From Bacillus vallismortis (GTDB lineage: Bacteria; Bacillota; Bacilli; Bacillales; Bacillaceae), in NCBI RefSeq assembly GCF_004116955.1, contig NZ_CP026362.1:4128001-4192000 (forward strand): a stretch of 64,000 nt of DNA, written 5' to 3'. Positions 47,442 to 56,673 of the stretch are shown piece after piece. Each line of letters begins with the position of its first letter. Positions within the stretch are counted from its first letter, which is position 1. The position numbers were made by a program, and so were the translations under genes. The notes beneath the pieces were generated by a model that saw nothing but the letters and a program-made list of their open reading frames with translations, did not search any database and was not told the DNA's origin.

Positions 47442-47457
47442 GATAGTGAACACTATC
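47442..47457. promoter_or_regulatory. Palindrome upstream of yvkC
   Basis: GATAGTG (47442-47448) and CACTATC (47451-47457) form a 7-bp inverted repeat with a two-base centre, about 72 bases before the yvkC start. It may be a regulator site. It does not resemble the repeats before yvkB. The rest of the 440-base yvkC-csbA gap holds the sigma-B element below and no convincing gene. Confidence 0.45.
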
Positions 47458-47693
47458 GCTCAATTGTAAGTTTTCAGGAAAATGATGTCAAAAGCAGAAA
47501 GTCCTAAATAAAATGAATCGTTAAGTTAGTTGAATGATCATGAAAAATGCAGTCAAACTAGTGCTGTCCGCCTATTTATTCTCGCCGGCGTTCTGCTATG
47601 GAGGCGGGCTTCGATATCAAGCTAAGACATAATGCCCTCATGCAAAAGTGCCGCAAATGCTTCTTGTGCCTGGAGCCAAAGTGCAAAGATGAT

Positions 47694-47719
47694 GATTGAT
47701 TTAAGCAGAAAAAGGGTAT
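47694..47719 (+). promoter_or_regulatory. Probable sigma-B promoter of csbA
   Basis: GATTGA (47694-47699), a 14-base spacer and GGGTAT (47714-47719) resemble the sigma-B consensus, with a perfect -10. csbA was first found as a sigma-B-controlled gene. Confidence 0.68.
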
Positions 47720-47809
47720 GGTGTAGAAAGGGGAACGATTGCAGATTGTCCGATTCTTCATTTTTTACTATAATCAAATCAGATGAAGAATCATTGAGGA
47801 GGGTTTTTG

Positions 47810-48040
47810 TTGATTACAAAAGCCGTTTTTGCATTATTTTTCCCTTTTATGCTGGTTGTCTTATTTACAAGAGTCACCTTTAATCATTATGTGGCGATCG
47901 CTCTGACAGCTGCATTGCTGTTTGCCTCTTATTTAAAAGGCTATACAGAAACGTATTTTATTGTAGGATTGGACGTTGTGTCTCTTGTGGCTGGCGGACT
48001 GTACATGGCCAAAAAAACTGCTGAGAAAAAAGAAGAGTAA
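47810..48040 (+). CDS. csbA: CsbA, small sigma-B-controlled membrane protein
   Basis: A 76-residue protein with two or three hydrophobic segments (ITKAVFALFFPFMLVVLF, then YVAIALTAALLFASYLKG and YFIVGLDVVSLVAGGLYMA) and a Lys/Glu-rich C-terminal tail. Its function is unknown. The start is TTG 47810 with GAGGAGGG upstream. A second TTG directly before it (47807) would add one residue. A terminator follows before uvrB. Confidence 0.92.
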   Translation: MITKAVFALFFPFMLVVLFTRVTFNHYVAIALTAALLFASYLKGYTETYFIVGLDVVSLVAGGLYMAKKTAEKKEE

Positions 48041-48070
48041 ATCGGACATAATGAATATAACGAATGAATT

Positions 48071-48101
48071 CCTGCTTTTACGTTTTAAAAGCAGGTTTTT
48101 T
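48071..48101 (+). terminator. Terminator of csbA
   Basis: CCTGCTTTTA (48071-48080) pairs with TAAAAGCAGG (48086-48095), followed by six T. Confidence 0.92.
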
Positions 48102-48133
48102 ATACACGAAAACAGCTGGAAATAAAAAACCAC

Positions 48134-48147
48134 CGAACTTTAGTTCG
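48134..48147 (+). promoter_or_regulatory. LexA (SOS) box before uvrBA
   Basis: CGAACTTTAGTTCG is a perfect palindrome matching the Gram-positive SOS operator GAAC-N4-GTTC. uvrB and uvrA are known members of the B. subtilis SOS regulon. Confidence 0.92.
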
Positions 48148-48224
48148 TATTTTTGGTGATTTTCCATTCCATTGTGTTACTATATCTATAGGAAGATTTC
48201 GTTAAAGAAACGGAGGCTTATTTT

Positions 48225-50210
48225 GTGAAAGATCGCTTTGAGTTAGTCTCGAAATACCAGCCCCAGGGAGATCAGCCGAAAGCCATTGAAAAACTTGTAA
48301 AAGGAATTCAGGAGGGCAAGAAGCATCAGACTCTGCTGGGTGCGACAGGAACGGGCAAAACATTTACGGTGTCCAATTTGATTAAAGAAGTCAATAAGCC
48401 GACCCTCGTCATTGCCCATAACAAAACCCTTGCCGGACAGCTTTACAGCGAGTTCAAGGAGTTTTTTCCGAACAACGCTGTCGAGTATTTTGTCAGTTAC
48501 TATGATTATTATCAGCCGGAGGCGTATGTGCCTCAAACGGATACGTTTATAGAAAAAGACGCCAGTATTAATGATGAAATTGATAAACTGAGACACTCCG
48601 CCACATCGTCTCTGTTTGAGCGGAGAGATGTCATTATCATCGCGAGTGTATCTTGTATATATGGCCTCGGTTCGCCTGAAGAATACCGGGAAATGGTCGT
48701 GTCACTGCGGCCTGAAATGGAAATTGAGCGCAACGAGCTGCTCAGGAAACTTGTAGACATCCAATATGCCCGCAATGATATCGACTTCCAGCGCGGGACA
48801 TTTCGTGTGCGCGGAGATGTAGTGGAAATCTTCCCTGCCTCTCGTGATGAACATTGTATCAGGGTTGAATTTTTCGGTGATGAAATCGAACGGATCAGGG
48901 AAGTGGACGCCCTGACAGGAGAAATTCTCGGTGACCGTGACCATGTTGCGATTTTCCCGGCGTCCCACTTCGTAACGCGGGCCGAGAAAATGGAGAAAGC
49001 GATTCAAAATATCGAGAAGGAGCTTGAGGAGCAGCTGAAGGTCATGCACGAAAACGGCAAGCTGCTTGAAGCGCAGCGTTTAGAGCAGCGGACAAGGTAC
49101 GATCTTGAGATGATGCGGGAAATGGGTTTCTGCTCCGGCATTGAGAACTATTCAAGACATTTGACGCTTCGGCCTCCAGGTTCAACGCCGTATACGCTTC
49201 TTGATTATTTTCCTGACGATTTTATGATCGTGGTAGATGAGTCGCATGTGACGATTCCTCAGGTGCGCGGCATGTTTAACGGAGACCAGGCGCGGAAACA
49301 GGTGCTTGTGGATCATGGGTTCCGTCTTCCGTCAGCGCTTGATAACCGTCCGCTCCGTTTTGAAGAGTTTGAAAAGCATATGCACAATATCGTGTATGTA
49401 TCAGCAACGCCAGGGCCGTATGAGATTGAGCATACGGATGAAATGATTGAGCAGATCATCCGTCCTACGGGGCTTCTTGACCCGCTGATTGATGTACGTC
49501 CGATTGAAGGCCAGATTGATGACTTGATCGGCGAAATTCAAGCAAGAGTCGAACGGGATGAGCGGGTTCTCGTGACAACCTTGACGAAGAAAATGTCAGA
49601 GGACCTGACGGATTATCTGAAGGAAATTGGCATTAAAGTAAACTATCTGCATTCAGAGATTAAGACGCTTGAACGGATTGAAATTATCCGTGATCTGCGC
49701 CTTGGGAAGCATGATGTTCTCATCGGCATCAACCTGCTGAGGGAAGGCCTCGATATTCCCGAAGTATCTCTCGTTGCCATTTTGGATGCGGATAAGGAAG
49801 GCTTCCTCCGTTCGGAGCGGTCGCTGATCCAGACGATCGGACGGGCAGCGAGGAACGCTGAAGGCCGCGTCATTATGTATGCAGATAAAGTAACGAAGTC
49901 GATGGAAATTGCGATGAATGAAACAAAACGCCGCCGCGAGCAGCAGGAGCGTTTTAACGAAGAGCACGGCATTACGCCGAAAACGATAAATAAAGAAATT
50001 CGCGATGTCATTCGTGCCACAGCAGCAGCTGAGGATAAAGCCGAATACAAAACAAAAGCCGCGCCTAAGCTGTCGAAAATGACGAAGAAAGAACGCCAGA
50101 AAATCGTTGAACAGATGGAGCACGAAATGAAAGAAGCCGCCAAGGCGCTTGACTTTGAAAGAGCCGCGGAGCTTCGCGATTTACTTTTAGAGCTAAAAGC
50201 GGAAGGATGA
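48225..50210 (+). CDS. uvrB: UvrB, excinuclease ABC subunit B
   Basis: A 661-residue helicase-like damage-verification protein. It has [20 protein letters not shown], Walker A GATGTGKT (about 39-46), the beta-hairpin with [21 protein letters not shown], helicase motifs such as [10 protein letters not shown], and [28 protein letters not shown]-terminal UVR domain of about 35 residues binds UvrC. The start is GTG 48225 after ACGGAGG. uvrA begins seven bases after the stop. Confidence 0.98.
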   Translation: MKDRFELVSKYQPQGDQPKAIEKLVKGIQEGKKHQTLLGATGTGKTFTVSNLIKEVNKPTLVIAHNKTLAGQLYSEFKEFFPNNAVEYFVSYYDYYQPEAYVPQTDTFIEKDASINDEIDKLRHSATSSLFERRDVIIIASVSCIYGLGSPEEYREMVVSLRPEMEIERNELLRKLVDIQYARNDIDFQRGTFRVRGDVVEIFPASRDEHCIRVEFFGDEIERIREVDALTGEILGDRDHVAIFPASHFVTRAEKMEKAIQNIEKELEEQLKVMHENGKLLEAQRLEQRTRYDLEMMREMGFCSGIENYSRHLTLRPPGSTPYTLLDYFPDDFMIVVDESHVTIPQVRGMFNGDQARKQVLVDHGFRLPSALDNRPLRFEEFEKHMHNIVYVSATPGPYEIEHTDEMIEQIIRPTGLLDPLIDVRPIEGQIDDLIGEIQARVERDERVLVTTLTKKMSEDLTDYLKEIGIKVNYLHSEIKTLERIEIIRDLRLGKHDVLIGINLLREGLDIPEVSLVAILDADKEGFLRSERSLIQTIGRAARNAEGRVIMYADKVTKSMEIAMNETKRRREQQERFNEEHGITPKTINKEIRDVIRATAAAEDKAEYKTKAAPKLSKMTKKERQKIVEQMEHEMKEAAKALDFERAAELRDLLLELKAEG

Positions 50211-50217
50211 TGAACAT

Positions 50218-53091
50218 ATGGCTATGGATCGGATAGAGGTGAAGGGAGCAAGGGCGCATAACCTGAAAAATATAGATGTAACGATTCCAAGAGATCAGCT
50301 TGTCGTTGTCACGGGTTTGTCCGGATCAGGAAAATCCTCCCTTGCCTTTGACACCATATATGCGGAAGGGCAGAGACGGTATGTCGAGTCGCTGTCTGCC
50401 TATGCCCGACAATTTTTAGGGCAGATGGATAAGCCTGATGTTGATGCAATTGAGGGGTTGTCTCCGGCTATCAGCATCGATCAGAAAACAACGAGCCGCA
50501 ACCCGAGGTCAACTGTCGGTACGGTAACTGAGATCTATGATTATCTGCGTCTTTTATATGCGAGAGTAGGGAAGCCTCATTGTCCGGAGCACGGAATTGA
50601 GATTACATCGCAAACCATCGAGCAAATGGTCGACAGAATTCTGGAATACCCGGAACGTACGAAGCTTCAGGTACTGGCCCCGATTGTCTCTGGCCGAAAA
50701 GGCGCTCATGTGAAAGTGCTTGAACAGATCAGAAAACAAGGCTATGTCAGAGTTCGAATTGACGGCGAAATGGCTGAGCTTTCTGATGATATTGAATTAG
50801 AAAAGAATAAAAAGCATTCGATTGAGGTTGTCATTGACCGGATTGTGGTGAAAGAAGGCGTGGCGGCCCGCCTGTCAGATTCATTGGAAACGGCGCTCCG
50901 TTTAGGTGAAGGACGGGTTATGATTGATGTCATTGGTGAGGAAGAGCTGATGTTTAGTGAGCATCATGCCTGCCCGCACTGCGGATTTTCAATCGGCGAG
51001 CTTGAGCCGCGGCTTTTTTCATTCAACAGTCCGTTTGGCGCGTGTCCGACATGTGACGGCCTCGGAATGAAGCTCGAAGTGGATGCGGATCTCGTCATCC
51101 CCAATCAAGATTTGTCATTGAAGGAGAATGCGGTCGCTCCTTGGACACCGATCAGCTCCCAATATTATCCGCAGCTGCTTGAGGCGGTCTGCACCCACTA
51201 CGGCATTGATATGGACGTGCCGGTAAAAGATTTGCCGATGCATCAGCTCGATAAAGTGCTGTACGGCAGCGGAGACGACTTGATTTATTTCCGTTATGAA
51301 AATGATTTTGGGCAAATACGTGAAGGCGAAATACAATTTGAAGGCGTATTGCGCAATATTGAAAGACGCTATAAGGAGACAAGCTCCGATTACATCCGTG
51401 AACAAATGGAGCAGTATATGTCCCAGAAGTCTTGTCCGACATGCAAAGGCTATCGGTTAAAGAAAGAGGCGCTTGCCGTACTGATTGACGGACGCCACAT
51501 CGGTAAAATTACCGAGTTGTCTGTCAGAGACGCGCTTGATTTCTTCAAAGGCCTTACCCTTTCTGAGAAAGATATGCAGATTGCCAATTTGATCTTGCGT
51601 GAAATTGTAGAGCGTTTAAGCTTTCTGGACAAAGTCGGCCTTGATTACCTGACACTGAGCAGGGCAGCGGGAACATTGTCCGGGGGAGAGGCGCAGCGTA
51701 TCAGGCTGGCCACTCAAATTGGTTCGCGCTTATCAGGTGTGCTTTATATTTTAGACGAGCCGTCTATCGGCCTGCATCAGCGTGATAACGACCGCTTGAT
51801 CAGCGCTTTGAAAAATATGAGAGACCTTGGGAACACGCTGATTGTTGTCGAACACGATGAGGACACGATGATGGCAGCCGATTATTTAATTGATATTGGG
51901 CCCGGCGCCGGCATTCACGGCGGACAGGTGATATCCGCGGGTAAGCCGGAAGAAGTGATGGAAGATGCCAACTCATTAACGGGCAGCTATTTATCAGGGA
52001 AAAAATTCATCCCGCTGCCTCCTGAAAGAAGAAAGCCGGATGGCCGTTTTATTGAGATTAAAGGCGCTTCAGAAAATAACCTGAAAAAGGCGAATGCCAA
52101 GTTTCCGCTAGGAACGTTCACAGCGGTTACAGGAGTTTCCGGCTCAGGGAAGAGCACACTCGTCAATGAAATTTTGCATAAGGCGCTGGCGCAAAAGCTT
52201 CATAAAGCGAAAGCGAAGCCTGGCAGCCATAAAGAGATTAAAGGTTTGGATCACCTGGACAAAGTCATAGATATTGACCAAGCGCCAATCGGCAGAACGC
52301 CGAGATCCAATCCAGCGACATACACCGGTGTGTTTGACGACATTCGCGATGTATTCGCACAGACAAATGAAGCGAAAGTCCGCGGCTATAAAAAAGGTCG
52401 TTTCAGCTTTAACGTGAAGGGCGGGCGATGTGAAGCCTGCCGCGGAGACGGGATTATTAAAATTGAAATGCACTTCCTTCCTGACGTGTATGTTCCGTGC
52501 GAGGTGTGCCACGGCAAACGCTATAACCGGGAAACGCTTGAAGTGACATACAAAGGAAAGAGCATCTCTGATGTGCTTGATATGACGGTGGAAGATGCTC
52601 TTGCTTTCTTTGAAAATATCCCGAAAATCAAGCGTAAGCTCCAAACCCTTTATGATGTTGGTTTAGGTTACATTACGCTCGGACAGCCGGCAACAACTTT
52701 GTCGGGTGGAGAAGCGCAGCGCGTAAAGCTTGCATCTGAGCTGCACAAACGGTCAACAGGGCGAACGCTTTACATTTTAGATGAACCGACAACAGGTCTG
52801 CACGTCGATGATATCGCCAGACTTCTTGTCGTGCTTCAGCGTTTGGTTGACAATGGAGATACAGTACTCGTCATTGAGCACAATCTTGATATCATTAAGA
52901 CGGCGGATTACATTGTCGATCTGGGCCCAGAAGGCGGAGACGGAGGCGGAACCATTGTCGCATCGGGAACGCCTGAAGACATTACTGAAGTCGAAGAGTC
53001 GTATACAGGACGATATTTGAAGCCTGTTATGGAGCGGGACAAAAAACGAATGAAATCGCTCTTGGACACAAAAGAAGCGGCTACTTCTTAA
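50218..53091 (+). CDS. uvrA: UvrA, excinuclease ABC subunit A
   Basis: A 957-residue dimeric ABC ATPase that finds DNA lesions and loads UvrB. Two ATP sites are visible: GLSGSGKSS near residue 32 with its signature [17 protein letters not shown], and GVSGSGKST near 640 with [17 protein letters not shown]. Two zinc modules are present: CPHCGFSIG...CPTCDGLG and [29 protein letters not shown]. It is cotranscribed with uvrB under LexA. A loose inverted repeat (GGGAGCTTG / CAAGCTTCC, 53107-53153) may act as terminator. Confidence 0.98.
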   Translation: MAMDRIEVKGARAHNLKNIDVTIPRDQLVVVTGLSGSGKSSLAFDTIYAEGQRRYVESLSAYARQFLGQMDKPDVDAIEGLSPAISIDQKTTSRNPRSTVGTVTEIYDYLRLLYARVGKPHCPEHGIEITSQTIEQMVDRILEYPERTKLQVLAPIVSGRKGAHVKVLEQIRKQGYVRVRIDGEMAELSDDIELEKNKKHSIEVVIDRIVVKEGVAARLSDSLETALRLGEGRVMIDVIGEEELMFSEHHACPHCGFSIGELEPRLFSFNSPFGACPTCDGLGMKLEVDADLVIPNQDLSLKENAVAPWTPISSQYYPQLLEAVCTHYGIDMDVPVKDLPMHQLDKVLYGSGDDLIYFRYENDFGQIREGEIQFEGVLRNIERRYKETSSDYIREQMEQYMSQKSCPTCKGYRLKKEALAVLIDGRHIGKITELSVRDALDFFKGLTLSEKDMQIANLILREIVERLSFLDKVGLDYLTLSRAAGTLSGGEAQRIRLATQIGSRLSGVLYILDEPSIGLHQRDNDRLISALKNMRDLGNTLIVVEHDEDTMMAADYLIDIGPGAGIHGGQVISAGKPEEVMEDANSLTGSYLSGKKFIPLPPERRKPDGRFIEIKGASENNLKKANAKFPLGTFTAVTGVSGSGKSTLVNEILHKALAQKLHKAKAKPGSHKEIKGLDHLDKVIDIDQAPIGRTPRSNPATYTGVFDDIRDVFAQTNEAKVRGYKKGRFSFNVKGGRCEACRGDGIIKIEMHFLPDVYVPCEVCHGKRYNRETLEVTYKGKSISDVLDMTVEDALAFFENIPKIKRKLQTLYDVGLGYITLGQPATTLSGGEAQRVKLASELHKRSTGRTLYILDEPTTGLHVDDIARLLVVLQRLVDNGDTVLVIEHNLDIIKTADYIVDLGPEGGDGGGTIVASGTPEDITEVEESYTGRYLKPVMERDKKRMKSLLDTKEAATS

Positions 53092-53239
53092 TAATAAGCT
53101 TTTCAGAGGGAGCTTGTCAGCGAGTCCATGATTGGGCTTAGCAGGCAAGCTTCCTTTATAGTTTAACGAGAAAAGAAAAATAATTTGCGATATTTAGAGG
53201 CATTTTTTTAAATGGGGAAAATTTCTTTGGAAAAACGCC

Positions 53240-53266
53240 TAAACATTTACAAAATACTGCCGATAT
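53240..53266 (+). promoter_or_regulatory. Consensus sigma-D promoter of the second flagellin gene
   Basis: TAAA (53240-53243), exactly 15 bases, then GCCGATAT (53259-53266) is a perfect match to the sigma-D consensus. It is closer to consensus than the hag promoter in this window (TTAA / TCCGATAT). It lies 180 bases before the flagellin ATG. Confidence 0.93.
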
Positions 53267-53306
53267 ATTGAAGGGCGGACAATGTGTTCCATATTAAGCA
53301 AAAAAG

Positions 53307-53348
53307 CCCTTTATATGAAGGGATTTGAAGGTATCCTTTATGAAGGAT
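53307..53348 (+). other. Two small stem-loops in the leader of the second flagellin
   Basis: CCCTT (53307-53311) pairs with AAGGG (53318-53322) around TATATG. ATCCTT (53333-53338) pairs with AAGGAT (53343-53348) around TATG. They sit in the untranslated leader between the sigma-D promoter and ATG 53448, with no T-run behind. The hag leader has no equivalent pair. A role in stability or translation is possible but unproven. Confidence 0.55.
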
Positions 53349-53447
53349 CTACATAACAGCCAGAAGCTTTACTGGAATCACAGTGCCAGAAATCGAAGAA
53401 AAGGAAGTCTTTGATTTCAAAAACATATACACATGGAGGTATTTTAC

Positions 53448-54362
53448 ATGAGAATTAACCACAATATCGCAGCGCTTAACACACTGAACCGTTTGTCTTC
53501 AAACAACAATGCAAGTTCTAAAAACATGGAGAAGCTTTCTTCAGGCCTACGGATCAACCGTGCGGGTGATGACGCAGCAGGTCTTGCGATTTCTGAAAAA
53601 ATGAGAGGACAAATCAGAGGTCTAGAAATGGCTTCTAAAAACTCTCAAGACGGGATCTCTCTTATCCAAACAGCTGAGGGTGCATTGACCGAAACTCACT
53701 CAATCCTTCAGCGTGTTCGTGAACTAGTTGTTCAAGCAGGAAACACAGGTACTCAAGATACTACAGATCTTGGCGCTATTCAAGACGAAATTGATTCCTT
53801 AGTTGAGGAACTTGGTGGCGGAACTAACGCTAACGGTATCTCTGACCGTACCGAGTTTAACGGTAAGAAACTTCTTAATGGAGATTTCAATTCTACTGAT
53901 GGAAAAGAGCTCACATTCCAAATTGGTGCAAATGGCGGTCAGCAGCTATCTGTACACATTGAAGATATGAGTGCTAAGGCTATCGGAAAAGTTGATGAAA
54001 CAAGTGGTGCTCTTGTTACTGGGAAATCTGTGCAAGATATTAATGTGAAAAATTTTGAGACTATTAAAGCTGGTGAAGATGGCGGTTTTAATGACCAATT
54101 GGCTATCGTTGATGGAGCAATCAACACAGTTTCAAAACAACGTTCTGAATTAGGTGCGGTACAAAACCGTCTAGAGCACACAATCAACAACTTAGGCGCT
54201 TCTGGTGAAAACCTGACAGCTGCTGAGTCTCGTATCCGTGACGTTGACATGGCGAAAGAAATGAGCGAGTTCACAAAGAACAACATTCTTTCTCAAGCTT
54301 CTCAAGCAATGCTTGCTCAAGCGAACCAACAGCCGCAAAACGTACTTCAATTATTACGTTAA
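53448..54362 (+). CDS. Second full-length flagellin
   Basis: A 304-residue flagellin, the same length as Hag at 27249. The N-domain (MRINHNIAALNTLNRLSSNN, SSGLRINRAGDDAAGLAISE) and C-domain (ending ANQQPQNVLQLLR) are the same. Differences cluster in residues 21-24, 105-125 and mainly 140-228 (for example IEDMSAKAIGKVDETSGALV against IESMAATAIGAVDGTGALVA). The first 60 nucleotides, and 152 nucleotides across the 3' end and stop, are identical to hag. ATG 53448 follows GGAGG. A start at 53433 is too close to it. A consensus sigma-D promoter precedes the gene and a terminator follows, so it looks functional. In strain 168 I recall only a truncated flagellin (yvzB) here. Confidence 0.94.
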   Translation: MRINHNIAALNTLNRLSSNNNASSKNMEKLSSGLRINRAGDDAAGLAISEKMRGQIRGLEMASKNSQDGISLIQTAEGALTETHSILQRVRELVVQAGNTGTQDTTDLGAIQDEIDSLVEELGGGTNANGISDRTEFNGKKLLNGDFNSTDGKELTFQIGANGGQQLSVHIEDMSAKAIGKVDETSGALVTGKSVQDINVKNFETIKAGEDGGFNDQLAIVDGAINTVSKQRSELGAVQNRLEHTINNLGASGENLTAAESRIRDVDMAKEMSEFTKNNILSQASQAMLAQANQQPQNVLQLLR

Positions 54363-54396
54363 TTTCTAAACGGCTATCGTTTTTTCTGGCCGTCAC

Positions 54397-54443
54397 AGCT
54401 TGCCGACAGTCCATTCGTTGGATATGCCGGCAGGCTTTTTTTG
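54397..54443 (+). terminator. Terminator of the second flagellin gene
   Basis: AGCTTGCCG (54397-54405) pairs with CGGCAGGCT (54428-54436; one G-T pair), enclosing a further pairing GTCC / GGAT, and is followed by a seven-T run. Confidence 0.85.
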
Positions 54444-54564
54444 TTACAATGATGGTGTGGCGCCCAGAGAATCACTTGTTACCTTCAAAACAAAAAAGGC
54501 AAGATATTGTCATCTAACCTTTAGCATTTGTTTCGGTTATAATGATTTGCAGCTTTTTCTGCCA

Positions 54565-54801
54565 TTACAATGTCTCCGTCTTCTTATACAGCTGCCTGCT
54601 TACATTTATTAAATCTTGAACAATGTGTGTATTGCTGCTGTCGAGCAGCACTTTTATATATTGAATATCGTGAGAGATCGGAAGAGGTCCGTGAATCTGT
54701 TCAAGCTCAGCGATCATTTCACGATTCATTCGTTTTTGTTCATGAATCAGCTTTAACAATGATTCTTGTGTTACTGTATAGTCACCGGTATCTTTCTCCA
54801 T
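54565..54801 (-). CDS. Unrecognised 78-residue protein, convergent with the second flagellin
   Basis: A small minus-strand gene with a strong ribosome site (AAGGAGG, ten bases before ATG 54801). The product is hydrophilic and probably helical, with a heptad-like stretch [27 protein letters not shown] and then [29 protein letters not shown]. It has no Cys, signal peptide or membrane helix. I do not recognise a family. The good ribosome site and charged composition argue that it is real. It faces the second flagellin and diverges from yvlA. Confidence 0.68.
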   Translation of the reverse strand: MEKDTGDYTVTQESLLKLIHEQKRMNREMIAELEQIHGPLPISHDIQYIKVLLDSSNTHIVQDLINVSRQLYKKTETL

Positions 54802-54929
54802 TGCTTGTCCAGCCTCCTTGATTGCCGTAAGCTTTTTACATATTGTAATCGGTACAGCCGGAAGATTCTACTTCTAAAACTTTTTAAAATCCAAATTCCG
54901 TAAATCGAAGCATGTCTTTAGCATGAATA

Positions 54930-54955
54930 TGAAACCTTATGAGGTTTTAAACGTA
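54930..54955 (+). promoter_or_regulatory. Sigma-W promoter of yvlABCD
   Basis: TGAAAC (54930-54935), a 16-base spacer and CGTA (54952-54955) are a perfect fit to the sigma-W consensus. The yvlABCD operon is a known member of the envelope-stress sigma-W regulon. Confidence 0.92.
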
Positions 54956-55021
54956 TGAATAAGTAAAACGTCCCTGACCTTTTGTCATGGATAATTCACT
55001 GTTATGGGAGTGTGAAATGAA

Positions 55022-55348
55022 TTGAACCGTAATCAAGCCATTATCGCATCACTTTGTTATTTTAGTGTGTTTATCGCGCCGATCATTGTGCCGATTGTCG
55101 CTTACTTTGTTGTAGATGAGAAAGAAACAAAACGCCACGCGATACGTTCTCTTATTTCTCATATTGTTCCTTTTGCCGGCTGGCTGGTCCTTTTTATCGC
55201 TTTTCTGGGCGGAGCCATTGCAATTGATGGAGACAGCCTGCTGCCTGTATTTGTGATGATTGGGGGAGCGGTTATTTACTTCTTAGTTGTCATTGGCATT
55301 ATGGTTTGGAATGTGATTCAGGGTATTAAGGTGCTGCGCGCAGCATAA
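55022..55348 (+). CDS. yvlA: YvlA, small DUF4870-like membrane protein
   Basis: A 108-residue protein with three membrane helices (residues 5-27, 40-63, 72-97). It has the pattern ASLCYFSVFIAPIIVPIVAYFV, then KETKRHAIRSL, which recalls the DUF4870/Tic20-like family. The start is TTG 55022 with GGGAGTG upstream. It is the first gene of the sigma-W operon. Its function is unknown, presumably in envelope stress. Confidence 0.88.
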   Translation: MNRNQAIIASLCYFSVFIAPIIVPIVAYFVVDEKETKRHAIRSLISHIVPFAGWLVLFIAFLGGAIAIDGDSLLPVFVMIGGAVIYFLVVIGIMVWNVIQGIKVLRAA

Positions 55349-55372
55349 GTAGACAATGGGGAGGAGATCGTA

Positions 55373-56470
55373 ATGAAGCAAGAAAAGGAACGCATCCTTA
55401 AGCTTGTGGAAGAAGGAAAACTTACAGCACAAGAGGCATTGACATTGATTGAAAAGCTTGAAAGTGACTACAAGGAAAAAGAAGAAAAAATCACAGCGCT
55501 TTCAGTTCATGTACATGACGAGGAAGAGCCGTTTACAGCAACAAAAAAAGAAAGCGGCAAACCGTCTTTAGGAGCTAAGCTGTTTGACTGGATTGATTCT
55601 GCGGTGAAAAAGGTCAAGGAAGTTGACCTTGATTTGAACTTTGGCCATGCGTATGATGTTCAACACATTTTTCAATTTAAAGATACTGACCTTTCCAGCA
55701 TTGACCTGCAAATCGCCAACGGCAGCGTAAATATCGTCCCTTGGGAAGATGAGGATATCAGGGCGGAATGCCAGGCGAAGGTATATCGCGCTGACAGCCA
55801 GGATGCGGCGAGACATGCATTTCTTCAGCATATTGAATGTGAAATGAAAGGAAATAAGTTTTTTATCCGCACTGAGAAGAAAACGATGAAAACGAATGTG
55901 GCTTTATATATTCCGCAGAAGGAGTATGATAAGATTCGGGTGAAGCTGTTTAATGGTCCAGTCAGAGGGGAACATTTACATGTAAAAGAGTTCTCGGCGA
56001 AAACGACAAACGGCGTGCTGTCGTTCACGCACTTAACAGCTGAAAAAGCCACAGCAGAAACGGCCAACGGGCAAATTAAGCTTGCCAGCCACAACTGCGG
56101 CTCGATAGAAGCGGAAACCATTAACGGATTGATTGATCTCCGCGGGAGAAGCGAATCCATTGACGTTCAGAGCTTTAACGGAAATATTGCGATGAACGTA
56201 ACTGAATCAGACTGCCGCTCCATTTATGCAAAAACAACGACTGGAAATGTGGAACTTGCGATTCCGGAAGACCTTGCCGTAAAGGCAGAGCTGAAAAGCA
56301 ACCTTGGTTCGCTGTCCCATGAATTAATGGATGTCGAGATGCTGAAAGAAAAAAATGATACCATTCAAAAAGAATTGATGTTCACTTCAAATCAGGCACA
56401 TGATCAAAACATCACCGTCTTTTCAGAATCATTAACAGGCGCTATCAAACTAAAGTACTCACAGAGGTGA
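55373..56470 (+). CDS. yvlB: YvlB, DUF4097 adhesin-like beta-repeat protein
   Basis: A 365-residue protein. The N-terminal 35 residues are helical (KERILKLVEEGKLTAQEALTLIEKLE), a motif common in SHOCT-like/DUF2089 tails. The long C-terminal part consists of short beta-strand repeats of the DUF4097 type (TTNGVLSF, ETANGQIKL, ETINGLIDL, SFNGNIAM, TTTGNVEL), likely a beta-helix. No signal peptide is seen, so it is probably cytoplasmic or membrane-associated. Its partner is unknown, though DUF4097 and PspC proteins often occur together, as here with yvlC. Confidence 0.9.
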   Translation: MKQEKERILKLVEEGKLTAQEALTLIEKLESDYKEKEEKITALSVHVHDEEEPFTATKKESGKPSLGAKLFDWIDSAVKKVKEVDLDLNFGHAYDVQHIFQFKDTDLSSIDLQIANGSVNIVPWEDEDIRAECQAKVYRADSQDAARHAFLQHIECEMKGNKFFIRTEKKTMKTNVALYIPQKEYDKIRVKLFNGPVRGEHLHVKEFSAKTTNGVLSFTHLTAEKATAETANGQIKLASHNCGSIEAETINGLIDLRGRSESIDVQSFNGNIAMNVTESDCRSIYAKTTTGNVELAIPEDLAVKAELKSNLGSLSHELMDVEMLKEKNDTIQKELMFTSNQAHDQNITVFSESLTGAIKLKYSQR

Positions 56471-56474
56471 TCGA

Positions 56475-56672
56475 ATGAATAGGCTTTACCGTTCAGAAAA
56501 AAACAAAAAAATGGCCGGTGTCATCGGCGGTCTCGCGGAATATTTCAATTGGGACGCATCACTCCTCAGGGTCATAACTGTCATCTTAGCTGTTATGACA
56601 AGTGTTTTCCCTGTTTTGCTGATTTATATCATTTGGATTTTTATCGTCCCGTCAGAAAGGGATATGAAATGA
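56475..56672 (+). CDS. yvlC: YvlC, PspC-domain protein
   Basis: A 65-residue PspC-domain protein that starts NRLYRSEKNKKMAGVIGGLAEYFNWD, the PspC signature, followed by one membrane helix. In phage-shock systems PspC senses membrane stress. AGAGGTGAT lies before ATG 56475. yvlD starts one base after the stop. Confidence 0.93.
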   Translation: MNRLYRSEKNKKMAGVIGGLAEYFNWDASLLRVITVILAVMTSVFPVLLIYIIWIFIVPSERDMK

Positions 56673-56673
56673 C

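Noticed and set aside
47632-47883. Open frame overlapping the csbA promoter and start
   Set aside because: It has no ribosome site, overlaps csbA in another frame and covers the sigma-B promoter. The product looks like random sequence.
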